Below, one piece after another: positions 7,650 to 16,421 of a stretch of 64,000 bases of DNA (positions are counted from its first letter, which is position 1; every line of letters starts with the position of its first letter). A program made the translations under genes and the position numbers. Location: positions 62,001 to 126,000 of the forward strand of contig DBIA01000017.1 in assembly GCA_002296525.1 (NCBI GenBank), given 5' to 3'. A model generated the notes under the pieces. That model saw only the letters and a list, made by a program, of their open reading frames with translations. It had not been told where the DNA came from and did not search any database. The stretch is from Candidatus Neomicrothrix sp. UBA814. GTDB taxonomy: Bacteria > Actinomycetota > Acidimicrobiia > Acidimicrobiales > Poriferisodalaceae.

Positions 7650-8885
7650 TTATATCGGCAGGTCTCCTGTAGCCGACCGTGTTGAACCGTTATCGGTCCA
7701 TGCTGCAATAGTTCGTTGAGCGATTCTCATTTGGTGCACTTCGTCGGCTCCATCCGCGAAGCGAGCCCAACGAGCATGTTGGTACATGTTGGCTAACGGC
7801 GTATCCGTGGAATAGCCCAGAGCGCCATGGACTTGGATAGATCGATCAATTATCCGACCCAGCATGTTGGCAACGAAGTGTTTCGCCATCGACACCTCCG
7901 CTTTGAAGTCCTCTTTACGATCGATCTTGTACGCGGCATGAAGGACCATAAGCTTGGCCTGATAGAGCTCCATGGTGCTGTCGGCGATCATCCATTGAAT
8001 GCCTTGCTTCTCTGCCAGTAGTGACCCGTGGGCGAAACGGTTCAGTGAGCGGTCCACCATCATGTCTAACGCCGTTTCTGCTTGAGCGATCCATCGCATG
8101 CAATGAGCAAGTCGAGCAGGTCCGAGTCGATATTGACCAAGCAAATGGCCTTGACCGCGACCACCCAACATTTGGGTTTTATTGACGCGCATCTCCTCAA
8201 TGAGAATCTCGCTATGACCTGTGCCTCCGTGCATAGTTTCAACCTCGCGCACTTCGGTCCATCCTTCATGTGGCAGGTCGATAATGAAGGCGGAATTGCC
8301 TGCCTGTGGAATATCAGGATTTTCTTCGGTTCTAACTATAAGAATCGCAAAATTTGCTCTATGGGCATTTGAAATAAACCATTTGTGTCCGGTGATCACC
8401 CATTCGTCGCCATCTTCGTAGCCACTTGTTTGAATCAGGGTCGGGTCGGAACCGGCTACCTCGGGTTCGGTCATAGCGAAGCATGAGGTAGCCCGTCCTT
8501 CGCAAAGAGGTTTGAGGTATCTATCAAGTTGTTCATCAGTTCCCCAGTGCAGCAGAGTGTGCATATTGCCTTCATCTGGAGCCTGACAGTTGAGGACCCA
8601 AGGTCCGTAATACGACTTAGCTGCTTCAGCTTGGACCATTGCTAATTCGACATGCCCGAGACCCATTCCGCCCCAGTCCTTTGGCATGTGTGGAAGCCAT
8701 AGTCCTTCGGAGAAGGCCTTTTTGCGCATGCCTACAAGCAAGGAGATGTATTGATCTCGATCAGTTTGGTCGAGTTTGTCTCGTTCAATTGTTTCTTCGA
8801 CCGGTTTCACTTCGGTGTTGATGAAGTTTCTGATCTTGAGTCGAATTTCTTCAAGCTCAGGCGAGAGAGTGAAATCGATGGTCAT
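7650..8885 (-). CDS. Acyl-CoA dehydrogenase family flavoprotein
   Basis: The 411-residue protein has the ACAD order: a helical N-terminal domain, the FAD-binding beta domain with C-F-A-M-T-E-P-E-V-A-G-S-D near 137-149, and the C-terminal helical bundle. The C-terminal R-F-A-D-G-A-D-E-V-H segment resembles ACAD10/11-type enzymes. It oxidises an acyl-CoA at the alpha-beta position and passes electrons to ETF; chain specificity is unknown. It is convergent with the class V aminotransferase gene (4-base gap). Confidence 0.92.
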   Translation of the reverse strand: MTIDFTLSPELEEIRLKIRNFINTEVKPVEETIERDKLDQTDRDQYISLLVGMRKKAFSEGLWLPHMPKDWGGMGLGHVELAMVQAEAAKSYYGPWVLNCQAPDEGNMHTLLHWGTDEQLDRYLKPLCEGRATSCFAMTEPEVAGSDPTLIQTSGYEDGDEWVITGHKWFISNAHRANFAILIVRTEENPDIPQAGNSAFIIDLPHEGWTEVREVETMHGGTGHSEILIEEMRVNKTQMLGGRGQGHLLGQYRLGPARLAHCMRWIAQAETALDMMVDRSLNRFAHGSLLAEKQGIQWMIADSTMELYQAKLMVLHAAYKIDRKEDFKAEVSMAKHFVANMLGRIIDRSIQVHGALGYSTDTPLANMYQHARWARFADGADEVHQMRIAQRTIAAWTDNGSTRSATGDLPI

Positions 8886-9010
8886 AGCTACTCCTAATCG
8901 TCGCTATAGATCGTGTCGCAACGTCAACTGGCGCCCGCGCGAAAACTAGATGCTAATCGTCGGGTAATTCGGTCAGCTAACGGCTATGTCTGTGTCGATG
9001 AAAGAAGTCT

Positions 9011-10483
9011 TCAGTCCGAAGTCTTGAGGGGGATACTTCTCGGTTCGACAACTGATGAAAGATCATTGCTGTGCATGATTGAACCCCGATCGACTACAGC
9101 GATGCGTTTCCTGGGTGGACTTGCAGGAGGTTCGAGTTCGTGAGGTGGTGTCAGGGTGTTGGGTCGTGGGGGTTTACCAAAATCAGTTACTGCACTTGCA
9201 GCCTTTGCGGCGTCAGCTGTTGCAATTTCTTGGGTCGTCGGTTTGCCCGCGGCAAGTAAGAATATGAGCGCAGCAACTGCGAAAACAGTGAGCACTCCAA
9301 ACGCGGCACGGTAGCTTGACGCATCTCGAATGAGGCCTACTAAGAAAGGACCACTACCGACTCCCAGAATCATGATTAGCTGACCCATGCCGTAGATGCG
9401 TGGATAATCCTTTACCCCGAAGGCGTCGGCGAGCAAAAGCGGATGGAACATAAGCAGGTTGCCCATAGCTGCACCCAAAATGACTGCCCCTATGAGGATG
9501 ACCAGCTTTGATTGACCGACAGCGAGAACTGCTATGCCCACCGATTGCACCGCCATAAGCGCTGCTGTCAGGCCGGTCAGCGAGATTTTGGTAGCCGCGA
9601 TTCCGCCCAAGATCCGGGCGACCACGCTTGTGCCACTTAAAACCATGAGAGCGGTTCGTGCCGTGTCGATATCGATTCGATCTTTCGTCATTTTGAAGGT
9701 GTGCTGGATGGCGCCAACCTGGGCGGCCATAACGATGACGAAGGTCACCGAAATGAGAATGAAATAACGCGATCTGACTGCTTCTTTGAAACTGACACCC
9801 GCAGGGTTGGGTGGCGGCGCTCCGGAGGCCAGCGGAGGATCTCCGTCCGGTCGAAGACCAAGCGCCTCGGGTGCGGGACGCACTAAGAATAAAACGGCGG
9901 GCAACATACCGATTAGGAATGCGATTGCTAAACGAGGGGCCCAGTAGATAAGCGAATCGGCGTCGATGATTGTGGCAATAACCGGGCTGATGGCGATGCC
10001 TCCCAATGACAGCCCCGACGACGCGATCGACAAAGCGATGGAGCGCTTTCGCACGAACCAGCGGGTCACTATGGCAGAGCTGGGAACAAGACTTGTCAAC
10101 GCGAAACCGATTCCAAAGACCACCATCACAAGGACCATCTGAGCTTCGTTGCGGACCTGCCCCAGCAACGCGAGCCCTATGGCGCCGATCAGAGAGCCAA
10201 CTGTCATGACCAATCGGACGTCGAATTTCGAAAGCAAACTACCTGCGTAGTAACCAGCAATTCCTGAAACGGCGAAGAAGATTCCTGTGCCTGCTCCCGC
10301 GACGCTGACGCTGAATCCCTGCTCTACAACCAACGCGTCGAGGAATACGCCTTGAGCGTAAAAACCGAGTCCTGATGTGACAGTCATAGTCACGAAGAGG
10401 CCAGCTAACACAAACCAACCGCGGAAGATCCCAGAGGGACTGCTTTCTTGCACTTCCGCAACGATGCCAGTTTCGTGACCCAA
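9011..10483 (-). CDS. MFS transporter, monocarboxylate/OFA-like
   Basis: The 490-residue membrane protein has twelve predicted hydrophobic segments, beginning W-F-V-L-A-G-L-F-V-T-M. A soluble loop near residue 210 and a proline-rich 70-residue cytoplasmic tail are present. The layout resembles the oxalate/formate or monocarboxylate branch of the MFS, so an organic acid is a likely substrate. The start is TTG, with GGAG about ten bases upstream. It is divergent from the MDR dehydrogenase at 10617, which may act on the transported compound or its product. Confidence 0.8.
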   Translation of the reverse strand: MGHETGIVAEVQESSPSGIFRGWFVLAGLFVTMTVTSGLGFYAQGVFLDALVVEQGFSVSVAGAGTGIFFAVSGIAGYYAGSLLSKFDVRLVMTVGSLIGAIGLALLGQVRNEAQMVLVMVVFGIGFALTSLVPSSAIVTRWFVRKRSIALSIASSGLSLGGIAISPVIATIIDADSLIYWAPRLAIAFLIGMLPAVLFLVRPAPEALGLRPDGDPPLASGAPPPNPAGVSFKEAVRSRYFILISVTFVIVMAAQVGAIQHTFKMTKDRIDIDTARTALMVLSGTSVVARILGGIAATKISLTGLTAALMAVQSVGIAVLAVGQSKLVILIGAVILGAAMGNLLMFHPLLLADAFGVKDYPRIYGMGQLIMILGVGSGPFLVGLIRDASSYRAAFGVLTVFAVAALIFLLAAGKPTTQEIATADAAKAASAVTDFGKPPRPNTLTPPHELEPPASPPRKRIAVVDRGSIMHSNDLSSVVEPRSIPLKTSD

Positions 10484-10616
10484 TTGCTCTGTTCTCCTCG
10501 TATTTCTCTGTCGCGAACCAAGATCGTGAAATAGTCATTGAAGACAAACCGACTCGTTTTCGCTAGGAACGACGATGTTGATACGACGGGTGACCCTCAA
10601 GACCTAGAGTCGTGGT

Positions 10617-11609
10617 ATGACAACGATGCGCGCGACCAGAATGGTCGATGTAGGTCAGATGATCTGCGAAGAAATTGCCATACCGGATATCTCCGATGGT
10701 CAGGTGTTGATCGAAAGTGAAATGGCGTCGATCTGTGGGAGCGATCTCCATGTGGTGATGATGGGCGCTGGCCTTAACCATTCGTTCCCTTGCCCTCATG
10801 GCTACCCAGGACACGAAGGCATCGGTCGCATCGTCGAATCGAAAGTTCCAGGACTCGAAGAAGGACAACACGTTCTAACCTTTCCCAATCCTCCAGTCGG
10901 TGAGTGCTTCAATGAATTTCAACGCGTAGGAGCTGGTTACTGTGTGCCGCTCCCTGACTGTGACGTCCCGCGATCTCACCTATTAATGGCTCAACAACTT
11001 GGGACAGTGATTTACGCGATGCGTCAGCATCCCAGAGACTTGGTGGGTGAAACGGTTGCCGTGATGGGGCAGGGGTCGGCTGGTCTCTTTTGGACTTACC
11101 TCTTGAAGCAGGCCGGAGCAGCGAAAGTAGTGGTTTCAGATTTGTCGGACACCCGTTTAGCCATGGCAAGGAGCTACGGAGCAGACGTGTGTATCAACGC
11201 GCGCGAAGACAATATGTACTCAGCTGTGAGGGATCTAACAGGCGGCAAAGGTGTCGACTATTTGGTAGAGGCTGTGGGCCGATCGGAGACCTTTAAAGAA
11301 TCAGTTGATCACGTGCGGATGGACGGCGAAATCATGTGGTTTGGTCTGCCCAGCGTCGACACTGATATCGATATGCGTTTCCATAAGTTTTTTCGCAAGC
11401 GCCTGTCGGCGGCGAGTACCTATGGGGCACAGGATGAGGCAGAAGCTTCTTCATTTCGAGCGGCCCTGGATTTAATTGCCAGTGGAGCGATTGATGTTGG
11501 GCCGTTATTGAGTCACATCTTTCCAGTAGAAGAAATCGATGAAGCAATGCATCTCGCTCATGAACCTCATGATGCGCAAGCCCTCAAGGTGTCAATTGAT
11601 TTCACATGA
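10617..11609 (+). CDS. Zinc-type medium-chain dehydrogenase (MDR)
   Basis: The 330-residue protein has a catalytic zinc site with Cys40 (I-C-G-S-D) and His66/Glu67 (G-Y-P-G-H-E-G). The Rossmann NAD(P) site contains G-Q-G-S-A-G near 150. The four-cysteine structural zinc lobe seen in alcohol dehydrogenases is missing; only scattered cysteines appear at that place. It oxidises an alcohol or polyol. It lies next to a D-erythronate dehydrogenase-like gene on the same strand (70-base gap), so a sugar-acid or polyol substrate is plausible but not shown. Confidence 0.87.
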   Translation: MTTMRATRMVDVGQMICEEIAIPDISDGQVLIESEMASICGSDLHVVMMGAGLNHSFPCPHGYPGHEGIGRIVESKVPGLEEGQHVLTFPNPPVGECFNEFQRVGAGYCVPLPDCDVPRSHLLMAQQLGTVIYAMRQHPRDLVGETVAVMGQGSAGLFWTYLLKQAGAAKVVVSDLSDTRLAMARSYGADVCINAREDNMYSAVRDLTGGKGVDYLVEAVGRSETFKESVDHVRMDGEIMWFGLPSVDTDIDMRFHKFFRKRLSAASTYGAQDEAEASSFRAALDLIASGAIDVGPLLSHIFPVEEIDEAMHLAHEPHDAQALKVSIDFT

Positions 11610-11618
11610 TTTTGCGGT

Positions 11619-11635
11619 TCTCACTTAAGGTGAGA
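11619..11635. promoter_or_regulatory. Hairpin/inverted repeat between the MDR and erythronate dehydrogenase genes
   Basis: TCTCAC-TTAAG-GTGAGA is a perfect 6-5-6 inverted repeat ten bases after the MDR stop codon. No T-tract follows, so a simple terminator is unlikely. It could be an operator for the gene starting at 11680 or an RNA processing hairpin. Confidence 0.3.
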
Positions 11636-11679
11636 CAAATGCACTCTTCATCAATGAGATCAGAAGCGGAAAGGGAGAC

Positions 11680-12612
11680 ATGCGAATAATCGTTACAGGC
11701 GGCGGTGGCTTTTTGGGCCGATTACTGATCAAAGAATTACAAGAAGAGGGCTCAGATGATTTGGTAGCGATTGATGTGGTTGAGGTGTCCATCCCCGGCG
11801 TCAAAACCCTCCAAGGAGACCTTGCGCACGATCAGTTGTTGCCCGATCTGTTGAAGGATGGGCCCTGCACTATCTTTCACTTAGCGTCTGTGGTTAGTGC
11901 CGGCGCCGAAGCCAATTGGGAACATGCCGTCGACCAGAACATCGGAGGCATGCTGCAATTGCTTGAAGCTTGTCGACGATCAACTCATGTTCACAAAGTT
12001 GTTTTTGCCAGCACATTGGCGGTGTTTGGGGGAGCAACCGCCGGCGCTGAAGTCGGGGACTTCGTGAAACAAACCCCGGCCGGAACCTACGGGACCACAA
12101 AAGCGATCGGAGAACTACTCATTAACGACGCGACTCGTAAAGGGCATATTGATGGGCGATCAGCCAGGCTTCCAACGGTAATAGTCCGGCCTGGAGCGCC
12201 GAATGCTGCGGCCTCAGGCTTCGCCTCTGGAATGTTTCGAGAGCCTCTCGCCGGACTTGAAAGTGTGGTGCCTGTCTCTGAAGAAACCATTATGGTTGTG
12301 GGCTCGGCCCAAAATACAGCTACCTGTATCCGTTTAGTGGCAGAACTTGAATCCGATCGTTTAGGGCACGATAGAGCAGTCGGAGTTCCCGGGTTAAGCG
12401 CCACGGTGGGGGAGATGCTTCAGGTATTAGAAAAGGTAGGAGGCCCTGAAGCTCGTGCGCTGGTCAAGCTTGAATATGACGCCGCGACCGATGAGTTGGT
12501 CCAAAGTTGGCCAGCACAGCTAGATGATGCCAGGGGTCGGGAGCTAGGTCTTCCCGGTGATCCTGATCTTGAGTCGATGGTTCGCAGCTATGTGGAAATG
12601 ATCAGCCAGTAA
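11680..12612 (+). CDS. denD: D-erythronate dehydrogenase-like extended SDR
   Basis: The 310-residue extended SDR has G-G-G-G-F-L-G at 7-13 for NAD binding and catalytic Tyr137/Lys141 in T-Y-G-T-T-K. The middle region (P-T-V-I-V-R-P-G-A-P-N-A-A-A-S) and the later R-E-P-L-A-G block are characteristic of DenD, which oxidises D-erythronate to 2-oxo-tetronate in tetronate catabolism. GGGAG five bases upstream of ATG supports the start. The partner OtnK kinase and OtnC/OtnI genes are not in the window, so the pathway is only partly supported here. Confidence 0.8.
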   Translation: MRIIVTGGGGFLGRLLIKELQEEGSDDLVAIDVVEVSIPGVKTLQGDLAHDQLLPDLLKDGPCTIFHLASVVSAGAEANWEHAVDQNIGGMLQLLEACRRSTHVHKVVFASTLAVFGGATAGAEVGDFVKQTPAGTYGTTKAIGELLINDATRKGHIDGRSARLPTVIVRPGAPNAAASGFASGMFREPLAGLESVVPVSEETIMVVGSAQNTATCIRLVAELESDRLGHDRAVGVPGLSATVGEMLQVLEKVGGPEARALVKLEYDAATDELVQSWPAQLDDARGRELGLPGDPDLESMVRSYVEMISQ

Positions 12613-13894
12613 CTGAGTTCAAGGCAGAGATGATGATCTCACAACCTTCACTCATCTCCTCTTCAGACACATTCAGCATTGGAGTGAGTCGAATGACGTT
12701 CCCGTAAAGACCTCCTTTGCCGACCAACAAGCCTTGGTCTTTGCAGACTTCGATGAGTTGCGTAGCGGCCGTAACATTGGGCTCAACACTCCCGGGTTGC
12801 ACGCATTCGATGGCTTGCATGAGGCCTTTACCTCGAAGCTCACCGACCCAGTCGGTTGTATCGCATGCCCCAGCGAGCATTTCATTCATCTGCCGACCAC
12901 GAGCAGCGGCGTTTGACTGAAGATCGTGGTCTTTCACGAATTTCAGGGTCGCTCGGCCTGCTGCAACCGAAAGGGGGTTACCGCCAAATGTTGTAAAGGA
13001 GGTGCGGTCAAGAACATTCATAACCTCCGCTCGAGCTACACAACCTGCAAGGGTGATCCCATTCCCAACCCCTTTAGCGAAGGTCAAAATATCGGGAGTG
13101 ATGCCATGCGCTTCGTAACCCCAGAAGTGGTCCCCGGTGCGCCCCCAACCTGTTTGCACCTCATCACTGATGAACAAAATGTCGTTTGCTGCGAGAACTT
13201 TGTGCATTGCTCCGAAGAAGCCGTCGGGCGGTGTTGCGAAGCCACCTACTCCTTGAATTGGTTCAGCGATTAAGGCAGCGAAACCACCAGCATCGGTCAT
13301 GTCGAGCAGTTGGACCAGATCCGACACACACGCCTGTGTGAATGCTTCGTCTTCAAGCTCCCTGAACGGACTTCTAAGCCGATAAGGCCCCTGAACAAAA
13401 TGAACGTCCAGTCCGCTGTAGCTGCTAGTCAACCAGCTGCGGTGAGAGGTAACAGCCTGAGCGGTCAGTGAACGCCCGTGGTAGCTATTTCGCATCGCCA
13501 ATAACTGATTTGATTGGCGGTAATTGGTGGCTAATAAAATTGCCGTGTCATTCGCTTCAGAGCCTGATGTCGTAAATAGGACTCGTGCGTCGGGAATGCC
13601 GGAAATCGCTGCTACTTCTTCGGCAAACGACACGACTTGTTCGTTGAGGTACAACGTAGATGTGTGCATCACCTTGGCGGCTTGATCTTGTACTGCGGAT
13701 ACGACCTCGGGGACAGAGTGACCAATCATGGTGGTCAAGATGCCACCGAAAAAATCCAGGTACCGGTTGCCTTCGAGGTCCCATACGTAGCTGCCTTCTC
13801 CGTAGTCAATAGAAATAGGCGACTCGTACAGTGGGTTCACAAATGAGGGCATTACCGCCCGATATCGCTCTAACAATTCCTGGGTATTCGCCAT
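12602..13894 (-). CDS. AGXT2-like class III aminotransferase
   Basis: The 430-residue PLP enzyme has T-T-S-G-S-E-A-N-D near 108-116, Asp244 in I-S-D-E-V and the Schiff-base Lys274 in F-A-K-G-V-G-N-G. The N-terminus (Y-R-A-V-M-P-S-F-V-N-P) and the G-Y-E-A-H-G-I-T-P-D segment match alanine-glyoxylate aminotransferase 2 relatives. Those use alanine or beta-amino acids with glyoxylate or pyruvate. Its 3' end overlaps the convergent erythronate dehydrogenase gene by 11 bases. It is the second class III transaminase in the window and is not a close copy of the one at 5103. Confidence 0.88.
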   Translation of the reverse strand: MANTQELLERYRAVMPSFVNPLYESPISIDYGEGSYVWDLEGNRYLDFFGGILTTMIGHSVPEVVSAVQDQAAKVMHTSTLYLNEQVVSFAEEVAAISGIPDARVLFTTSGSEANDTAILLATNYRQSNQLLAMRNSYHGRSLTAQAVTSHRSWLTSSYSGLDVHFVQGPYRLRSPFRELEDEAFTQACVSDLVQLLDMTDAGGFAALIAEPIQGVGGFATPPDGFFGAMHKVLAANDILFISDEVQTGWGRTGDHFWGYEAHGITPDILTFAKGVGNGITLAGCVARAEVMNVLDRTSFTTFGGNPLSVAAGRATLKFVKDHDLQSNAAARGRQMNEMLAGACDTTDWVGELRGKGLMQAIECVQPGSVEPNVTAATQLIEVCKDQGLLVGKGGLYGNVIRLTPMLNVSEEEMSEGCEIIISALNSVTG

Positions 13895-13963
13895 ATTTCC
13901 GGTCGTTCGTTTAGTTGTGGAGGGTGGGCAGGTTCGCTACAAGATCACCGTAGTTGAAGAAAA

Positions 13964-14782
13964 TTAGAGGTTTACTGTTGCTGTGGTGCAGCCGACTGCG
14001 AAGATGGGAATTGGCTCGTAAAAGTGGACAGTTCCGAGCTTGCCTTCGGTTGCACCAGAAATCGCCACAAAGGTCCGAATTTCGAATGCGCCTTGACCTG
14101 CTTCAAGGTATGACTCAGCGTCGCTGTACGAGAGCATTGCCTCTTTGTCGCAACGTGACCACTGGTCAAGAAATTGCCGGTCCCACTCTTCGTTAATTTT
14201 TCCGCTATCGGGGGTAGCTGGCCAGTGGCTAATTCCTCCGGTGCCGATTAGAGCCACTCGTTCAGAGACTGCTTCTGCTGCTTCGCCCAGCGCTTGACCG
14301 AATTTCCACGCCCTGTGCAGAGGCGCTAGGGGAGGACCCTGGCAGTTGATGTTCGCTGGTATCACGGGCAGGTCGTAGTTAGGGGTAAGGAAATGCAATG
14401 GAACCATGATGCCGTGATCGAATTTCCACTCTTCGGCGTAACTGACATCGCTTCGCTCCATGACTTTGCTGATCAAACGCTCCGACAGTGAACGATTTCC
14501 GGGAATTCGTGTCCGCTCAATTCCTAGCCAGTCTGGATTTTCGATAGGCCCTTCGTAGTAATCGGCCATCCCCATAGCGAAGCTAGGCATGTTGTTCATG
14601 AAGAAGTTTGCGAAGTGCTCGGCTGCAACCACTATGAGAACATCTGGTTTGCTTGCCTCTAGCTGAAGTCGCAGGTCATCGAAAGCGTCGTAGAGACGCT
14701 TCTTCGCGGCTGGTTCAGCTTGCTCCGCACGCCCAACTATTCCTGGTGCATGGCTGCACACTCCAGCAAATACCAAAGCCAT
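13964..14782 (-). CDS. LigB-type extradiol ring-cleavage dioxygenase, catalytic subunit
   Basis: The 272-residue protein belongs to the class III extradiol dioxygenase superfamily. Likely iron ligands are His11 (C-S-H-A-P-G), His56 (A-E-H-F) and Glu234 (F-E-I-R-T-F); His186 (G-I-S-H-W-P) matches the catalytic base. These mirror LigB His12, His61, Glu242 and His195. It opens a catechol-type ring next to a hydroxyl using oxygen and Fe(II). A LigA-like subunit gene lies three bases upstream, so it is probably a two-subunit enzyme of the protocatechuate 4,5-dioxygenase type. The actual catechol is not known; homoprotocatechuate or protocatechuate are candidates. Confidence 0.87.
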   Translation of the reverse strand: MALVFAGVCSHAPGIVGRAEQAEPAAKKRLYDAFDDLRLQLEASKPDVLIVVAAEHFANFFMNNMPSFAMGMADYYEGPIENPDWLGIERTRIPGNRSLSERLISKVMERSDVSYAEEWKFDHGIMVPLHFLTPNYDLPVIPANINCQGPPLAPLHRAWKFGQALGEAAEAVSERVALIGTGGISHWPATPDSGKINEEWDRQFLDQWSRCDKEAMLSYSDAESYLEAGQGAFEIRTFVAISGATEGKLGTVHFYEPIPIFAVGCTTATVNL

Positions 14783-14785
14783 TTT

Positions 14786-15151
14786 CTATCGTCCCCCAAC
14801 AGTGTTCTCTGTTTGTCCCAGTCGACTTGTGTGGGCCGCAACGCCTTCATACCCGGTAACTGCGTACACGCCTTCCCGGACCGGACCGTGGTCCTCTAGG
14901 CCGTCTCGCATTTGTTGGAGATAGTCCTGCCATTCAATTGAGTGAAACGCAGCGAAATGCATAAGAATTTGGCCATTAACACCTAGGTGAAATAGCAGTC
15001 CTATGTCTGGTTCAACGAGCGCGCGTTTTTCTTCGTGAGATAGATCAAAGCCTGAAAGAGATGCATGACGATCCGCGGTATAACGAGATTGAAACTCTGG
15101 ATCGCGGTTCAATTCGAATAGAAACTTTTGGACGTAGTACAGGCTCACCAT
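14786..15151 (-). CDS. LigA-type extradiol dioxygenase small subunit
   Basis: The 121-residue protein opens M-V-S-L-Y-Y-V-Q-K-F-L-F-E-L-N-R, the typical start of LigA-type alpha subunits, and has the G-V-N-G-Q-I-L-M-H-F block that shapes the LigB active-site lid. An upstream in-frame ATG at 15211 would add 20 residues but would overlap the divergent gene at 15198. The family N-terminus favours 15151, though no clear ribosome binding site is seen. It is translated with the LigB-like gene three bases downstream. Confidence 0.82.
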   Translation of the reverse strand: MVSLYYVQKFLFELNRDPEFQSRYTADRHASLSGFDLSHEEKRALVEPDIGLLFHLGVNGQILMHFAAFHSIEWQDYLQQMRDGLEDHGPVREGVYAVTGYEGVAAHTSRLGQTENTVGGR

Positions 15152-15197
15152 TACAGATTCTAGGGTGAAGTAGTCAATTCGATACCGGAGGGTCTTC

Positions 15198-16421
15198 GTG
15201 GGAGTGTTCAATACGCTGCGATCAGTTGTTCGTTTCAGAACATTTGAACGAGATCGAACTCTGCGAACCTTGACAAAGGTTGCTGATGTTGGAGATCTCA
15301 GGACCCTGGCGAAGAAACGCCTTCCTGCAGGTTGCTTCGACTACATCGATGGCGCTGCTCAAGATGAAGTGACAGCTGCTGCGAATGTTTCGGCCTTTAC
15401 AAAGTACTCCTTTCGGCCTCGTGTCCTTAGAGATGTGTCTTCCATTGAGACCAGTACAGAGCTACTTGGCGGTCGAATACCTTTCCCGTTGATGATTGCT
15501 CCAACTGGGTTTGACCGTATTGCCCATAGTCAAGGGGAGTTAGCCGTTGCCCGTGCTGCTGAACGCGCCGGAATTCCGTATTCGCTGTCGACTATGGGTA
15601 CGCGGTCTATTGAAGAAGTCGCTGAGGTCAACCACGGTCGGAAGTGGTTCCAAGTGTACGTCTGGCGAGATAAGCCGCTTTTGAAAGAGATGCTTCAACG
15701 AGCCGCGGATGCTCAATACGAAGGCATCATGATTACGGTCGACACCGCGGTTCTCGGTCGTAGGGAACGAGATGTTCGACGTGGCTTCAGTCTGCCTCCC
15801 AAAATCGGATTAGATACCGTCATCGACGGAGTGCGACATCCTCGATGGACCTGGGATTTTCTTAAATCAGACCCCATCCAGTTCGCTAACGTAAAAGGCA
15901 ACTCTTCGGTGGGAGATGGCTCTACCCCGGTGACGCTTTCCGACTACATCAACAGTCAATTCGACCCCGCCCTGTCTTGGCGTGACATTGAATGGTTTCG
16001 AGATAACTGGCCAGGAATGATCATGATCAAGGGCGTTCAGACAGTTGAGGACGCAGAAATAGCTGCTGAGATGGGTGTAGATGGTGTGATTCTGTCAAAT
16101 CACGGTGGTCGACAACTTGACTACGCGCCTGCCCCTATCGATCTCGTATCGCCCGTTGCCGATGCCGTCGCAGGCCGTGTATCGGTGATCTGTGATGGGG
16201 GTATCAGGCGAGGTAGCGACATAGTTAAAGCGGTCTCGCTAGGAGCCGATGCTTGCATGATTGGTCGAGCATATTTTTATGCGCTTGGAGCAGCGGGAGA
16301 GCGTGGCGTTGATTGGGTCTTGGAGTTTCTGCGGGCAGGCGTAGAGCACACCATGGCGCTGTCAGGGGTCGGCTCGATAGGTGAACTCAATCGAGACCTA
16401 GTTGAGGGCGTGTCTGAATGA
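15198..16421 (+). CDS. FMN-dependent alpha-hydroxyacid dehydrogenase/oxidase (LldD family)
   Basis: The 407-residue TIM-barrel flavoprotein begins with a D-Y-I-D-G-A-A-Q-D-E segment and has the catalytic His302 in S-N-H-G-G-R-Q-L-D with Arg305 binding the carboxylate. The G-I-R-R-G-S-D phosphate-binding loop is also present. It oxidises an L-2-hydroxyacid such as lactate, glycolate or mandelate to the 2-oxoacid. The start is GTG with GGAGG upstream. It overlaps the sulfatase-like gene by four bases, so the two are co-translated. No mycofactocin genes are near, which argues against a MftD role. Confidence 0.9.
   Translation: MGVFNTLRSVVRFRTFERDRTLRTLTKVADVGDLRTLAKKRLPAGCFDYIDGAAQDEVTAAANVSAFTKYSFRPRVLRDVSSIETSTELLGGRIPFPLMIAPTGFDRIAHSQGELAVARAAERAGIPYSLSTMGTRSIEEVAEVNHGRKWFQVYVWRDKPLLKEMLQRAADAQYEGIMITVDTAVLGRRERDVRRGFSLPPKIGLDTVIDGVRHPRWTWDFLKSDPIQFANVKGNSSVGDGSTPVTLSDYINSQFDPALSWRDIEWFRDNWPGMIMIKGVQTVEDAEIAAEMGVDGVILSNHGGRQLDYAPAPIDLVSPVADAVAGRVSVICDGGIRRGSDIVKAVSLGADACMIGRAYFYALGAAGERGVDWVLEFLRAGVEHTMALSGVGSIGELNRDLVEGVSE

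Noticed and set aside
15198..16421. Mycofactocin-linked MftD
   Set aside because: The FMN enzyme looks similar, but no mftA, mftB, mftC or mftE-like gene is near; the generic hydroxyacid oxidase call is safer.
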